The notes under the pieces: model-generated
The model's database searches: none
The model's input: the letters and a program-made list of their open reading frames with translations, nothing else
What the model was told of the DNA's origin: nothing
NCBI RefSeq assembly: GCF_002573715.1
Contig: NZ_PDHM01000019.1
Span: 1 to 64,000 of the forward strand
Length of the DNA stretch: 64,000 nucleotides
DNA from: Paenibacillus sp. EZ-K15
Lineage (GTDB): Bacteria; Bacillota; Bacilli; Paenibacillales; Paenibacillaceae
Direction of reading: 5' to 3'
Made by a program: the position numbers and the translations under genes
In this document: positions 51,794 to 60,433 of the stretch, piece by piece
How positions within the stretch are numbered: position 1 is the stretch's first letter
Layout of the letters: the number at the start of each line of letters is the position of its first letter

Positions 51794-52273
51794 CTAAAAA
51801 GATAGCTTCATAATATATTCTTCCACTTCTTCACCACGAGCATGGGCATAACCCTTATCTTCCCCCCAGATGATGAAGTCGTTTTTTCCCAGAATCCGAA
51901 TCGAGGCGATATGATCTTTAACTGCGCGTGCATACAATGGACGGGTTTGTATATCTCTGAGAAATGACGAAAGAGCTCTTGTCGCTATGCCTTTTCCCCA
52001 AAATTCGCGCCCTATCCAGTAACTGACTTCGGGCTGACCCATATGTTCGAAGAATAAAATCTGCCCGGCTACTTGTCCCTCATATAAAACGGTTTTCTTG
52101 ATGATGGTCTCATCGCCTAAGATTTTGGCCCAATGCTCATCAAAAGCTGCCTTATCCGAAGGATCTTTCGCTGTAAAAGCCGCCATGTAGTTTGCCTCCG
52201 GGTCTCGTTGTTGCTCAAAAAATATGGCAAGATCATCTTCGAACACATCTCGCAATAGCACCTCAATCATCAC
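51794..52273 (-). CDS. GNAT acetyltransferase (RimJ/RimL-like)
   Basis: A 159-residue acetyltransferase. VSYWIGREFWGKGIATRALS is the acetyl-CoA loop; ASIRILGKNDFIIWGE is the RimL-like C-terminal part. These often acetylate protein N-termini or small amines. It begins 20 nt upstream of the SDR gene, so they may be co-transcribed. Confidence 0.86.
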   Translation of the reverse strand: MMIEVLLRDVFEDDLAIFFEQQRDPEANYMAAFTAKDPSDKAAFDEHWAKILGDETIIKKTVLYEGQVAGQILFFEHMGQPEVSYWIGREFWGKGIATRALSSFLRDIQTRPLYARAVKDHIASIRILGKNDFIIWGEDKGYAHARGEEVEEYIMKLSF

Positions 52274-52491
52274 TAGTCACCCCAGTCGCCTATTGTTTTC
52301 TTCCATCGTCTATACCTAATGGATTTCACATGAGACTTCCGTTATCCTGCAACCATCGCACAATTTCCTAACTGCATTGTTATGCGAACCCATAAGTGGC
52401 AGGAATAAATCGCAATCGGTAAGAAATCATGGTAAGAAGGACATGATACGATTGCATTACATACTATTCCTGTGATGAAGGAGTTGAAATT

Positions 52492-52995
52492 ATGAAGAAT
52501 AGAGTCCAGAAGATTTCGCCAAACTTGTGGTTTGATCACCAAGCCGAGGAAGCAACCCAGCATTACATCTCTATTTTTAAAAATTCGCAGATCGAGCGTA
52601 TCACGCGCTACGGTGCAGAGAAGAATGACAATCATGAGTTTGCCGAAGGTGCGATCATGACTGTGGAATTCCTGCTGGAAGGCCAACATTTTGTTGCCTT
52701 AAATGGCGGTCCGCATTTCAAATTCAACGAAGCCATTTCATTTATTGTTCATTGCGAGACACAAGAAGAACTGGACTATTATTGGGAGAAGCTAGCTGAA
52801 GGCGGTGACGAGAGAGCACAAGTATGCGGTTGGTTGAAAGACAAGTTTGGCGTATCGTGGCAGATCGTCCCGGCTAACTTAAGCGAAATGATAACCGACC
52901 CCGATCTGGCAAAATCGGAACGAGTCATGAAGGCTTTACTCCAGACGAAATCAAAAATTGACATGCATGCGTTACAGCAAGCCTACGAGGGGTAG
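52492..52995 (+). CDS. VOC-superfamily protein, PhnB-like
   Basis: A 167-residue PhnB/YdcN-type member of the VOC superfamily, formerly labelled 3-demethylubiquinone methyltransferase-like. NLWFDHQAEEATQHYISIFK, LEGQHFVALNGGPHFKFNEA, GWLKDKFGVSWQIVP and DLAKSERVMKALLQ are the family pattern. Enzyme activity is not established. AAGGAGT lies before the ATG, and a terminator follows at once, so it is a single-gene unit between minus-strand genes. Confidence 0.9.
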   Translation: MKNRVQKISPNLWFDHQAEEATQHYISIFKNSQIERITRYGAEKNDNHEFAEGAIMTVEFLLEGQHFVALNGGPHFKFNEAISFIVHCETQEELDYYWEKLAEGGDERAQVCGWLKDKFGVSWQIVPANLSEMITDPDLAKSERVMKALLQTKSKIDMHALQQAYEG

Positions 52996-52997
52996 GG

Positions 52998-53025
52998 AAG
53001 GCTGCCTTTAGGGTAGCCTTTCTTA
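52998..53025 (+). terminator. Terminator of the PhnB-like gene
   Basis: AAGGCTGCC pairs with GGGTAGCCTT (one mismatch), followed by TCTTAC, right after the stop. Confidence 0.7.
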
Positions 53026-53070
53026 CTTCCCAGCTCTCTATAGGATCAATGCAGGGCATCAGCGATACCA

Positions 53071-53514
53071 TCATAACTCCAGTTTATGCGTGACTAGTTC
53101 ATCATCTGCAATTTCCTTAAAACCTAGATTCTTATAGAATTCAGCTGCCTTGGGGTTGTCCGTTTTCAAGACGAGTTTAGTATAATGGCTGCTCGCCTGA
53201 TGAATAACCGCTTCAACCAACCTTCTCCCGGCTCCATGACGTCGAAATTCCTTTAACACATACAGTCTGCGGATCCTGCCGATGCTTCCTTCAGAATACG
53301 GATCACGATTTAACCCGCAAATGCCGATGACTCTATGACCAACTCGACATTCAAACAAGGCTTCATCTTCAAGCTGAAATGTATTGATACCCTCTTTATA
53401 TTCATTCACTAGCCTATGGATATTCCTGAATCCTTCTTCCTTGCTTTCAGTTAAGAGCTCGGTAATGTCTACTGCACCCAGGTCGGTAACTTCTTGAACG
53501 ATCATGTTGTTCAT
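53071..53514 (-). CDS. GNAT acetyltransferase
   Basis: A 147-residue acetyltransferase. RRLYVLKEFRRHGAGRRLVE is the acetyl-CoA loop; LKTDNPKAAEFYKNLGFKEI is the C-terminal motif. Substrate unknown. Confidence 0.86.
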   Translation of the reverse strand: MNNMIVQEVTDLGAVDITELLTESKEEGFRNIHRLVNEYKEGINTFQLEDEALFECRVGHRVIGICGLNRDPYSEGSIGRIRRLYVLKEFRRHGAGRRLVEAVIHQASSHYTKLVLKTDNPKAAEFYKNLGFKEIADDELVTHKLEL

Positions 53515-53565
53515 GGTATATCATTATCCTCTGTTTCCCTGCGATTTTTATTATTTGTGTAGAGT

Positions 53566-53862
53566 CTAGTATTTAAAAAAAGTATTCAGAATACCAACCG
53601 CTCGTAATTGATAATCCTTGTTATCTTCCGTATATATTTGTTCGACTCCCATATAAATGGCAGCATGTTTTCTATGCCCTGACTTAAACCGGATTTCCTT
53701 CCCGGATTTACTACATTTATTTTCTATCCCTGTGTTTACGCACGTAATTCCATATTCCTTCGACAACCATCTGTTGTAATCGGCCTCATTGGGGCAGGTA
53801 ACTACTAAAATGATGAGAACCAATACCAACATTGCAACCATTCTTCTGATTACTTTCTTCAT
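53566..53862 (-). CDS. Small exported or membrane-anchored protein, DUF4359-like
   Basis: A 98-residue protein with a hydrophobic N-terminus (about 8-25, basic before it) and a soluble domain with TCPNEADYNRWLSKEYGI, which resembles the DUF4359 pattern (recalled). Two cysteines (CVNTG, NKCSK) may pair outside the cell. ATG 53862 begins 5 nt beyond the stop of the methyltransferase gene; an in-frame start further upstream would overlap that gene heavily and lacks support. Function unknown. Confidence 0.65.
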   Translation of the reverse strand: MKKVIRRMVAMLVLVLIILVVTCPNEADYNRWLSKEYGITCVNTGIENKCSKSGKEIRFKSGHRKHAAIYMGVEQIYTEDNKDYQLRAVGILNTFFKY

Positions 53863-53867
53863 AGCCC

Positions 53868-54680
53868 TTATCGTTTCTGCCCAATATACAATAAATGAGA
53901 TGAGACCCCCAAAATGCTTGGGTTCTCCGCTTCCCGGTAGATCAGGTTCATGACTTCTTGGAATTCCTCTTCCCCACTGGACCGCCAATAATCGAACTGC
54001 TCTGCCTTGAAGGAGCCTGCTATACTTGACGAACCTATCAATTTAATCGTCTCGAAGCCATGCGATTCCATGAACGGCTTAATGTCCTCCAAGTTATAAT
54101 AATACGCACCGGTAAATCTTCCTTCATCGCTATGATTGAATATCCCGGTCCTAACAAATTCCTTAATGCTGCTGATTTTATCATTCGGTTTCCATTGTTC
54201 CGGAAATGATAATGATGTTATCAGATGCCGAATTCGAGTCATGAATGCCACAAATACATAACCGCCTGCTCGGGTAACACGATTCAATTCTCGGACAGCC
54301 GTAGACCGATCCGATTCTGTCTGTAAATGGTATAACGGTCCCATCATAAGTGCACCGTCAAACAACTCATCTTGAAATAAGCTAAGATCGTTGGCATTGG
54401 CACGGTGAAACCCCTTGAACTGGCCTGTTAACCTGGATTCTTCGGCTTTAGCAGCCGCAATCTCGACTAATCTTGGCGTAAGGTCTGTTAAGGTCACATC
54501 GTAACCGTTCTTCGCTAATTCCATCGAATACTTCCCTGGTCCGGCACCGTTATCCAGCACATGACCTTTCTCAGGCAGCATACTCAAGATATGATGCAGA
54601 TTGACGATAAATTCAATGGGCTCCCTATCCAAGCGCCCCCATTCATCGAAGGCATTATAATAATCTATCACTTTATTCAA
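53868..54680 (-). CDS. Class I SAM-dependent methyltransferase
   Basis: A 270-residue methyltransferase with motif I VLDNGAGPGKYSMELA, acidic VTLTDLTPRLVEIAA, and FDGALMMGPLYHLQT. The last 90 residues add a helical cap. The TTG at 54680 is chosen because GGAGG lies about 10 nt before it; an ATG 27 nt earlier would have that site inside the frame. Substrate unknown. Confidence 0.85.
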   Translation of the reverse strand: MNKVIDYYNAFDEWGRLDREPIEFIVNLHHILSMLPEKGHVLDNGAGPGKYSMELAKNGYDVTLTDLTPRLVEIAAAKAEESRLTGQFKGFHRANANDLSLFQDELFDGALMMGPLYHLQTESDRSTAVRELNRVTRAGGYVFVAFMTRIRHLITSLSFPEQWKPNDKISSIKEFVRTGIFNHSDEGRFTGAYYYNLEDIKPFMESHGFETIKLIGSSSIAGSFKAEQFDYWRSSGEEEFQEVMNLIYREAENPSILGVSSHLLYIGQKR

Positions 54681-54743
54681 CTGAGTCACCCCTCCATTTA
54701 AAAGCATCTTATAGCGCTAAACGACAACCATTTTACTTCCTGC

Positions 54744-55142
54744 TTAACCCTTACTCGTCGCTTCAATCCATCGAACGATAACTTCTTTTAATTGTTCTTT
54801 CTTCTCCTCCAGATCGTTTACATTAAATATTTTTACGATTGCCCGATCATTAGCGGCCCATTCCAATAGAGTATCCTCAGGCAGGGCTCCCTTGATGTCA
54901 TGAGTTTGAACTTTTGGCCCACAATGAAAAATGATGCGAAAGAAACCTTTCCCTTGTAAATTCAATGTGATGCGGTCTTCGCCCTGAACGCAGAAGCTGG
55001 GTGCATTCCATTTGATCTGCTCGGTTATCTGATCATCGACGCTTAATATGAAGCTTCTTACTTCCTCAATTTCAGCCTTTAATGGATGCTCAAGATGGTG
55101 AAGATACTCCACGACTTGTTCGTGACCTGTTAATTTTGCCAT
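54744..55142 (-). CDS. DUF1801-family protein
   Basis: A 132-residue protein of the DUF1801 (YdhG-like) family. EVRSFILSVDDQITEQIKWN and APSFCVQGEDRITLNL are the pattern of this family, and HCGPKVQTHDIKG and DRAIVKIFN follow. Members have been linked to iron handling, without proof. It is between two methyltransferase genes. Confidence 0.85.
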   Translation of the reverse strand: MAKLTGHEQVVEYLHHLEHPLKAEIEEVRSFILSVDDQITEQIKWNAPSFCVQGEDRITLNLQGKGFFRIIFHCGPKVQTHDIKGALPEDTLLEWAANDRAIVKIFNVNDLEEKKEQLKEVIVRWIEATSKG

Positions 55143-55204
55143 CCATAACTCCTCCTCATATACTAGGGCAATTGAAGGAACTCATTTTACCCAGGTGGAA
55201 TTCA

Positions 55205-55981
55205 TTATAATTTCCTTGCCGTCAAGATCGGCTGATAGAAACCCGATTCCGAAGGCATATGCCATCTGATATCGGTGAATCCCGCTTCCTCCAATATTGC
55301 ACTTAATTCCGTTCTCAATAAAGCTCTATAGGATGTGCTGTTGACTTCAGTCTTCCATGACCCATCAAGCTCTTGCATAATAAATTGGTTGGTTATATAG
55401 TGATTGCCAGCTTCAGCCCAATCCCAGACTTGAAAAACGATACGTTTTCCTTCATCCATAACTCGGGGCAACGTGGAGCGCTGTCGATTCTGCAGAATCT
55501 CGTCATAGTCCCGAATAGACAATACAAGCAAACCGTTGCTTCGAAGTTTGGCATATAGATTGCGGCATGCCTCTCTTAAATCTTCATCAGACAATAAATG
55601 GGGGATCGCATTGTCAGCTGACAGAACAACATCAAATTGCCCAGGGATATCTTGCTCCAGTGAGCGGAAATCCGCGACTCCAAAATGAACATGAACCCCA
55701 AACTTGTCTGCTTCCTTTTTGGCTCGTTCAATGGATTTGGGACTAAGATCTGTAGCCGTTACAATAAAATCATGCTGCGCTAATCCCAGTGCTTGTGTTC
55801 CTATTCCGCAAGATGCATCCAGAAGATGAATCGGACCCTCGTGTTCCACTGCGTGTAACGAGCGAATAAATCGATTGAAGAACACACCCTGCCATTGAAC
55901 CGTCTCATGCCAATCCTTAAATATCAGGTGATATGTATCCGCAAGCCCTTCGTAAAACTCCATACTGGTGTCCTTCAACAC
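55205..55981 (-). CDS. Class I SAM-dependent methyltransferase
   Basis: A 258-residue methyltransferase of the glycine/sarcosine-N-methyltransferase-like look: motif I LLDASCGIGTQALGLAQHDF, acidic VTATDLSPKSIERAKK, and FDVVLSADNAIPHLLSDEDL. GTG start with GGAGG 6 nt upstream. Substrate unknown. Confidence 0.85.
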   Translation of the reverse strand: MLKDTSMEFYEGLADTYHLIFKDWHETVQWQGVFFNRFIRSLHAVEHEGPIHLLDASCGIGTQALGLAQHDFIVTATDLSPKSIERAKKEADKFGVHVHFGVADFRSLEQDIPGQFDVVLSADNAIPHLLSDEDLREACRNLYAKLRSNGLLVLSIRDYDEILQNRQRSTLPRVMDEGKRIVFQVWDWAEAGNHYITNQFIMQELDGSWKTEVNSTSYRALLRTELSAILEEAGFTDIRWHMPSESGFYQPILTARKL

Positions 55982-56091
55982 TCATCCCCTCCTTTGAACA
56001 ATGCATGTTTTTATACGAGTATTTATAACCCAATTCTAGATAGAAAAATTTTCCTTTCCCCTATAATAGATGATTTGTGCCCAAGAAGGAA

Positions 56092-56117
56092 CCAAAAAAA
56101 CCTCCAATTAGGAGGTT
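56092..56117 (-). terminator. Terminator following a C-terminal gene fragment
   Basis: On the minus strand AACCTCC pairs with GGAGGTT (5-nt loop), followed by TTTTTTGG. Confidence 0.75.
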
Positions 56118-56120
56118 CAC

Positions 56121-56246
56121 TTATGTAAATACGATTGGTTCATACGAACTCTCGTTATTCCGGAACCATTCTTCGTATCGATCACCCGAATCTTCCGGAT
56201 GGCTTCGTATTATTCGCTCATAACTTCGATATGATCCACGCGCAGC
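56121..56246 (-). pseudogene. Possible C-terminal gene remnant
   Basis: About 40 codons open in one minus-strand frame without a start codon, reading YERIIRSHPEDSGDRYEEWF then RNNESSYEPIVFT before the stop. A terminator begins 4 nt later. The polar, protein-like composition and that terminator suggest the tail of a gene whose front has been lost or frameshifted. No family is recognised. Confidence 0.35.
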
Positions 56247-56301
56247 TCAACACTTTCCACACTTGAAACCTCTCCTGAAGCTTCTGCGCCAATGAGTATG
56301 A

Positions 56302-56580
56302 TTAGGATTCTGCGATTATAGGCATAAGCACAGTAATCAACAGTGTCAACAATAGAAAGGAAACGGAAAATATATGATACCCCAATTTCTTTCGAAGGCA
56401 AATCACCCCGATCAAAACGGCAATTAGGGGCAAGCCGAGTAAAAAGTGCAAGATGTATTTTAAAGTAAAGCCGCCAGCCAGATGGTTCATATAGAATATA
56501 ATTCCGAGAGGCAGCCAGATCACTGCCAGCAAGAGTCCAAAGGATATGGGGACTAACGCCTTTCCAATAAATTTGCACAT
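56302..56580 (-). CDS. Small three-TM membrane protein, unknown function
   Basis: A 92-residue hydrophobic protein with segments near 8-27, 36-58 and 65-88. ATG 56580 has AGGAGA about 12 nt upstream. An overlapping frame (56210-56578) is less hydrophobic and lacks a better site. It is downstream of the phosphotransferase gene. Confidence 0.5.
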   Translation of the reverse strand: MCKFIGKALVPISFGLLLAVIWLPLGIIFYMNHLAGGFTLKYILHFLLGLPLIAVLIGVICLRKKLGYHIFSVSFLLLTLLITVLMPIIAES

Positions 56581-56637
56581 TATGCTGATCAATCTCCTAT
56601 TAAGGATTTCAGGCCCCTTAACCAAGCTTCGTCTGAC

Positions 56638-57540
56638 TTAAGGACCCTTAATGATGTGTTCCACACGATGAATGAAGTCCCCTGCAAGCTCCACTTGTGA
56701 ACAAGCGAAATCCATATCGCCATGACCTGAAACGGCGTAATCGAAGTTACCTAATGTAGACATCAATATGCGTGCAGTCAGCGCAAATCCAAAAGCTTCC
56801 CGGTCAGCCACAATGTCAGGACGGTTGATCATAAACCGGAGCGTTGGCTCCTGATCCCCTTTAAATAAAGCCAGGTTTGCCACAAATGAAGCCAGATCCC
56901 AGTAACGAGGCATCAAGGATACATCTTCAAAATCCGTCCAAAGCCAGCCCCTGGGGCTCGTCATTAAATTGCGGGCATGCGCATCACCGTGGCTGGGAAA
57001 TAGCTGCAGGGATTCTGAACGCATCACTTGATCTATTTCATAAAATTTGTGGATTAATCGCTGTATCCGATCATCTGGATGATCGCTTAATCGCGTAACC
57101 GATTGTTGAATCCTATCCCATACACCCAGAATTGGGAGTTCTCCAGTATATTGCCCCATGGCAAGGGTCAATTTATTTACTATGTTGACCGCTTCGCTCG
57201 GTGAAGGAAATGGGAGTGCTGTTTGAGGAACGTACTCCCAGAATGTCATCCAGCGCCCATCCAGCTCAAATGGTCCTTCTTGCAAGAAATGCACAGGCAG
57301 CAGCACTGGAACTCCCTTCTCGTGGAGATGGGAAGCTACGCGCAGTTCTTGTTCAAGTTTCTTGCCTATATGGGAATCCGATTCGGGGGTAAACGCAGCA
57401 ACTCGCGCAACGATTGGATGAGGGGCCAAGTGAATGATGATATTTCCCCCACGGCTTAAGATCTTCGGCATAACTTCAGTGAGGCCGAAATTCGCTGCAG
57501 CAGATTGCAATTGGGCACAAAGCCTGTCCATGGCTGTCAA
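56638..57540 (-). CDS. Aminoglycoside phosphotransferase (APH)-fold kinase
   Basis: A 300-residue kinase-like protein of the APH family. LFPSHGDAHARNLMTSPRGW holds the catalytic loop (HGDxHxxN) and WTDFEDVSLMPRYWDLA the metal-binding DFE-type motif. The N-lobe is present (VARVAAFTPESDS). Members phosphorylate antibiotics, choline, homoserine or other small molecules; which one is unclear. TTG 57540 is chosen because AAAGGAG lies 8 nt before it; an ATG at 57573 has no such site. Confidence 0.82.
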   Translation of the reverse strand: MTAMDRLCAQLQSAAANFGLTEVMPKILSRGGNIIIHLAPHPIVARVAAFTPESDSHIGKKLEQELRVASHLHEKGVPVLLPVHFLQEGPFELDGRWMTFWEYVPQTALPFPSPSEAVNIVNKLTLAMGQYTGELPILGVWDRIQQSVTRLSDHPDDRIQRLIHKFYEIDQVMRSESLQLFPSHGDAHARNLMTSPRGWLWTDFEDVSLMPRYWDLASFVANLALFKGDQEPTLRFMINRPDIVADREAFGFALTARILMSTLGNFDYAVSGHGDMDFACSQVELAGDFIHRVEHIIKGP

Positions 57541-57741
57541 GGCAGCATCTCCTTTAAACGGTAATAGCATCATCTAAAAAGTTCTCATTGTCTACTTCAT
57601 TCCATTCAACACCCTCAGGATTTCTATTTCACTCTACCAGTGAGCTTCCAAGAGCTCCTCATAATGAAAACAAGACCCGGCCTAAGATATTTCCATCTAA
57701 GTCGGATCATGCGGTGTTTGAGTATGTTTGTTCTAATGAGA

Positions 57742-58287
57742 TTAAATCGCAACTCCCTCTCCCCGATATTGATTCAACAACGCCTCTCTCATCGCTTCAT
57801 CTGTTTCAATCGAGGCACTGATCTGAAGTGGTGTTTGTTCGACGAGCTTACCCTCCTGATATGTACATCGATGATCATAGCAATTCGGATCAGATAAGAT
57901 GAGTTCAAGCGAGCCCGGTATATTAGCTGCAATTCCAGCATTCGCATCGTCCGTTATCCATTTGACGGGTTTCCAATCCAATATTCCTTCAGCTGTCGCG
58001 ATCGGAGTATGGTAGGTGTAATCCTCAGGGACGTCTGCTAGATATAAATACATCCCACCCGTAACAGAACCGTCGACAGACCAAGTCACTACGCCTTTAA
58101 AGGTTAGACTGTAGTCTTGTATATGTGTCTCTTCCTCCAGTTCACGTAACATCGAATCTCGCGGGGTTTCGTTCGCCTCCAGCTTGCCTCCCACGCCATT
58201 CCAGCACCCCATCCAGGGCGGGGATTGACGATTCAACAATAAAACCTCATCACCGCGCCGAACAAAACAAATATTGTATTTGATCAT
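57742..58287 (-). CDS. Nudix hydrolase (MutT-like)
   Basis: A 181-residue Nudix protein. The box is GGKLEANETPRDSMLRELEE then ETHI, with all catalytic Glu residues but His in place of the usual Gly. WMGCWNGVGGKLE fits 8-oxo-dGTP diphosphatases of the MutT/MTH type. The next Nudix gene upstream ends 33 nt away, so both are probably co-transcribed. Confidence 0.88.
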   Translation of the reverse strand: MIKYNICFVRRGDEVLLLNRQSPPWMGCWNGVGGKLEANETPRDSMLRELEEETHIQDYSLTFKGVVTWSVDGSVTGGMYLYLADVPEDYTYHTPIATAEGILDWKPVKWITDDANAGIAANIPGSLELILSDPNCYDHRCTYQEGKLVEQTPLQISASIETDEAMREALLNQYRGEGVAI

Positions 58288-58320
58288 TTAAAACGATTCC
58301 CCCTTCTGGATCGGTTGCTC

Positions 58321-58803
58321 TTATGTTAAGCTTCGAATCTTTTCTTCGATTGGCTTCTGCTCATCTTCATCCCACACAATGGATATTTCAAAAGTCCCTT
58401 CTTCAAAAAACAATGGAAATCTTCGCTTGAACCAAGGCTGCATGGGCAGATCCATTACTTCACGTATCGGTACCCAAACCAGCTCTCCTTCTGGAGGATC
58501 CGCTAACAGCTCCCCTTCAAAAGAGTCAGCTATATAATTAAACACCATGTAGCGATAGTTCGTCTTGGGTACGACATATTCATCCAGTCCCTTATATTTC
58601 AAGTTGGTTACAATCAATCCGGTCTCCTCAAAAACCTCACGCACAGCACCTTCTGAAATACTCTCAGGAAACTCCACTTTCCCCCCTGGACCAAGAAAAC
58701 CGGGAAAACCCAGCTTGTCCGGGCGATTGATTAATAACACTTTATCATCTTTCCGGATCAGGCACATTGTGTACATGCCATAAGTTATAGGGGGCCTAGA
58801 CAT
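58321..58803 (-). CDS. Nudix hydrolase (MutT-like)
   Basis: A 160-residue Nudix protein with the box GGKVEFPESISEGAVREVFE then ETGL, preceded by GFPGFLGPGG. It is similar in layout to the adjacent Nudix protein and may come from an old duplication. A sanitising role on oxidised nucleotides is possible; the substrate is unproved. Confidence 0.88.
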   Translation of the reverse strand: MSRPPITYGMYTMCLIRKDDKVLLINRPDKLGFPGFLGPGGKVEFPESISEGAVREVFEETGLIVTNLKYKGLDEYVVPKTNYRYMVFNYIADSFEGELLADPPEGELVWVPIREVMDLPMQPWFKRRFPLFFEEGTFEISIVWDEDEQKPIEEKIRSLT

Positions 58804-58876
58804 TCCATTTCTCCTCCGTCCTGCAACGTGTCCGCTTGCTTAATATAACGACCTCTCTTATGTAGGTATATATCTA

Positions 58877-59449
58877 CTATTCCCTCGAATACAAGAGCGC
58901 TCCACCGGACCCCAGAATAACGAAATGTCGACCAGACGGCGAAAACCCACACTTTATTTTTCCATCCAGCCGGTTCAAATCGATCATCGCGGCTTGTTTA
59001 AGATATTCATAGTTAGGGACAAATATCTGATCCAATACGACGGAAGCCCTTGGCCACCAAGGGTGAATAACTTCAAGCATCCAACCATCGTGCGTGATGT
59101 GAATCCCATCGCCAGACTCAAATCCAAATATAGAAATGTCCTGTCCGTTCTGCGGAATACGAAAACTCAAGTAGTTATTGCTAATATGATCATCCGTTAC
59201 ATTAGGATCCCTGTCTCTGTACAGTCGGTTCCCGGACCTGGCCTGTGTAATGCTGTAACCGGAGCTGCTGATCAGAACAAGGTTCTCATCGGCATCCCAT
59301 CCGCACGCAATGCACCCTGCAGCTGGAATGATAACCTCATCACTCCAAGGATGTGGTGGTTTCATAGGTTCTTTGGCTTGTGCCTTGTACAGCAAATCGA
59401 TCTCAAACTTTGTCCTGATTTCTTTTTTTGAATGTTTAAAAGGGTTCAT
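58877..59449 (-). CDS. Conserved-looking protein of unknown function
   Basis: A 190-residue soluble protein rich in Asp, Gly and aromatic residues. AAGCIACGWDADENLVLISSSG and KCGFSPSGRHFVILGSGGALLYS read like two blades of a beta-propeller-like repeat (GW.. or GFSPSGR followed by a hydrophobic strand). No family is recognised. The N-terminal tail is basic. Standing alone between a Nudix gene and a small membrane-peptide gene. Confidence 0.6.
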   Translation of the reverse strand: MNPFKHSKKEIRTKFEIDLLYKAQAKEPMKPPHPWSDEVIIPAAGCIACGWDADENLVLISSSGYSITQARSGNRLYRDRDPNVTDDHISNNYLSFRIPQNGQDISIFGFESGDGIHITHDGWMLEVIHPWWPRASVVLDQIFVPNYEYLKQAAMIDLNRLDGKIKCGFSPSGRHFVILGSGGALLYSRE

Positions 59450-59546
59450 CTCATACTCCTACATTGATCTGAATTAAGGCCAATACGCTCCTCCAGACTC
59501 CTTCTCTGCTGGTTAGCAAGACTATCCTCGCTCATTAAAAACAATA

Positions 59547-59699
59547 TCACGGTTTAGGATGATGATTCATCTCCTGTATTCTTATGTTAAGCTCATCCAG
59601 TGATCGCTGCATGCGCTCCATCCTTCTCAGAGCAGAATACTGATTGCTAATAATCCCGGCCAAGCCAACTAACAAAATGAAAACGATGAAAATAATCAT
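59547..59699 (-). CDS. Small single-pass membrane protein with charged helix
   Basis: A 50-residue protein: N-terminal TM (IIFIVFILLVGLAGII, about 2-17), then a charged helical tail with heptad spacing (LRRMERMQRSLDELNIRIQE). The Gly/Ala content of the TM and the coil suggest a self-associating or regulatory peptide, like many one-pass microproteins. No strong ribosome site is visible. Confidence 0.5.
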   Translation of the reverse strand: MIIFIVFILLVGLAGIISNQYSALRRMERMQRSLDELNIRIQEMNHHPKP

Positions 59700-59731
59700 G
59701 TAAAGCTACATCCTCCCATCCTTTAAGTCAT

Positions 59732-59929
59732 TTAAAAATACTTGTTATCAGGTAACATCGAAATGCGAACCCATTCTTCCAAACTACTAAACATCAAGGT
59801 CTTCGGCCATTCCGTCGACTCTTCATGTTTCCAGGTTAAATGCACCTGCGCATACGTCCCCGGTTTATCTAACAAAGAAAATAAAAAATCATCCCGATCG
59901 CATCGTCTTGCTATGCGAAGGCGGATCAC
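59732..59929 (-). CDS. Small protein overlapping the end of a lipoprotein gene
   Basis: A 65-residue protein (DKPGTYAQVHLTWKHEESTE, LEEWVRISMLPDNKYF) with no signal. GTG 59929 is preceded by AAGGAG 7 nt upstream, both inside the end of the lipoprotein gene (41-nt overlap), which suggests translational coupling. It could also be the true tail of the lipoprotein gene after a frameshift. Unknown function. Confidence 0.45.
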   Translation of the reverse strand: MIRLRIARRCDRDDFLFSLLDKPGTYAQVHLTWKHEESTEWPKTLMFSSLEEWVRISMLPDNKYF

Positions 59930-60374
59930 TACCCAACTCCTTGCGATGAAGAATAGGATTCATATTACTTTGATCGATGTGCAATGTTCCATCAGCTTGT
60001 TCTGCCTCATGATTAAATACCAAATACCCTCCAATGATTTCATTGCCTGACTCCAGTATATATCCAACAATCTGATTGTACGTCATTGTTTTTTCTTGCA
60101 GAATATATCCTGTTTCGATAACCTCTTTATCCAAAAATGGTGTCAAGTCCACATGACCCAATTCTTTAATATCTTTCACATGCGACTTAAAGGATTGTAA
60201 AGTATGAGCAGCGTATTTTGTTTCGGACCCAAATCTATCAATGCTCCATCCGTAATCATCTAAATATTTAATATGCTGTTCTTTATAAGTTTCTATGACG
60301 ACGACCCCATCATCCTCTTTATTACAACCAACAAGGATAACTAACATTAGAATGAATAATAACTTTAATTTCAA
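59889..60374 (-). CDS. Lipoprotein, DUF4830-like
   Basis: A 161-residue lipoprotein with lipobox LVGC. YLDDYGWSIDRFGSETKYAA, a middle helix, and TMTYNQIVGYILESGNEIIG followed by GYLVFNH resemble the DUF4830 pattern (recalled, not aligned). TTG 60374 is chosen since AAAGGA lies 8 nt before it. The last 14 residues (GSDPPSHSKTMRSG) look unlike the rest and may be produced by a frameshift into the gene that overlaps here. Confidence 0.7.
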   Translation of the reverse strand: MKLKLLFILMLVILVGCNKEDDGVVVIETYKEQHIKYLDDYGWSIDRFGSETKYAAHTLQSFKSHVKDIKELGHVDLTPFLDKEVIETGYILQEKTMTYNQIVGYILESGNEIIGGYLVFNHEAEQADGTLHIDQSNMNPILHRKELGSDPPSHSKTMRSG

Positions 60375-60433
60375 TTCTCCGGTCCTTTCTTGCAACAGGA
60401 ATATGTATCTGAATGAGGAGCCTTTAATTCCTT

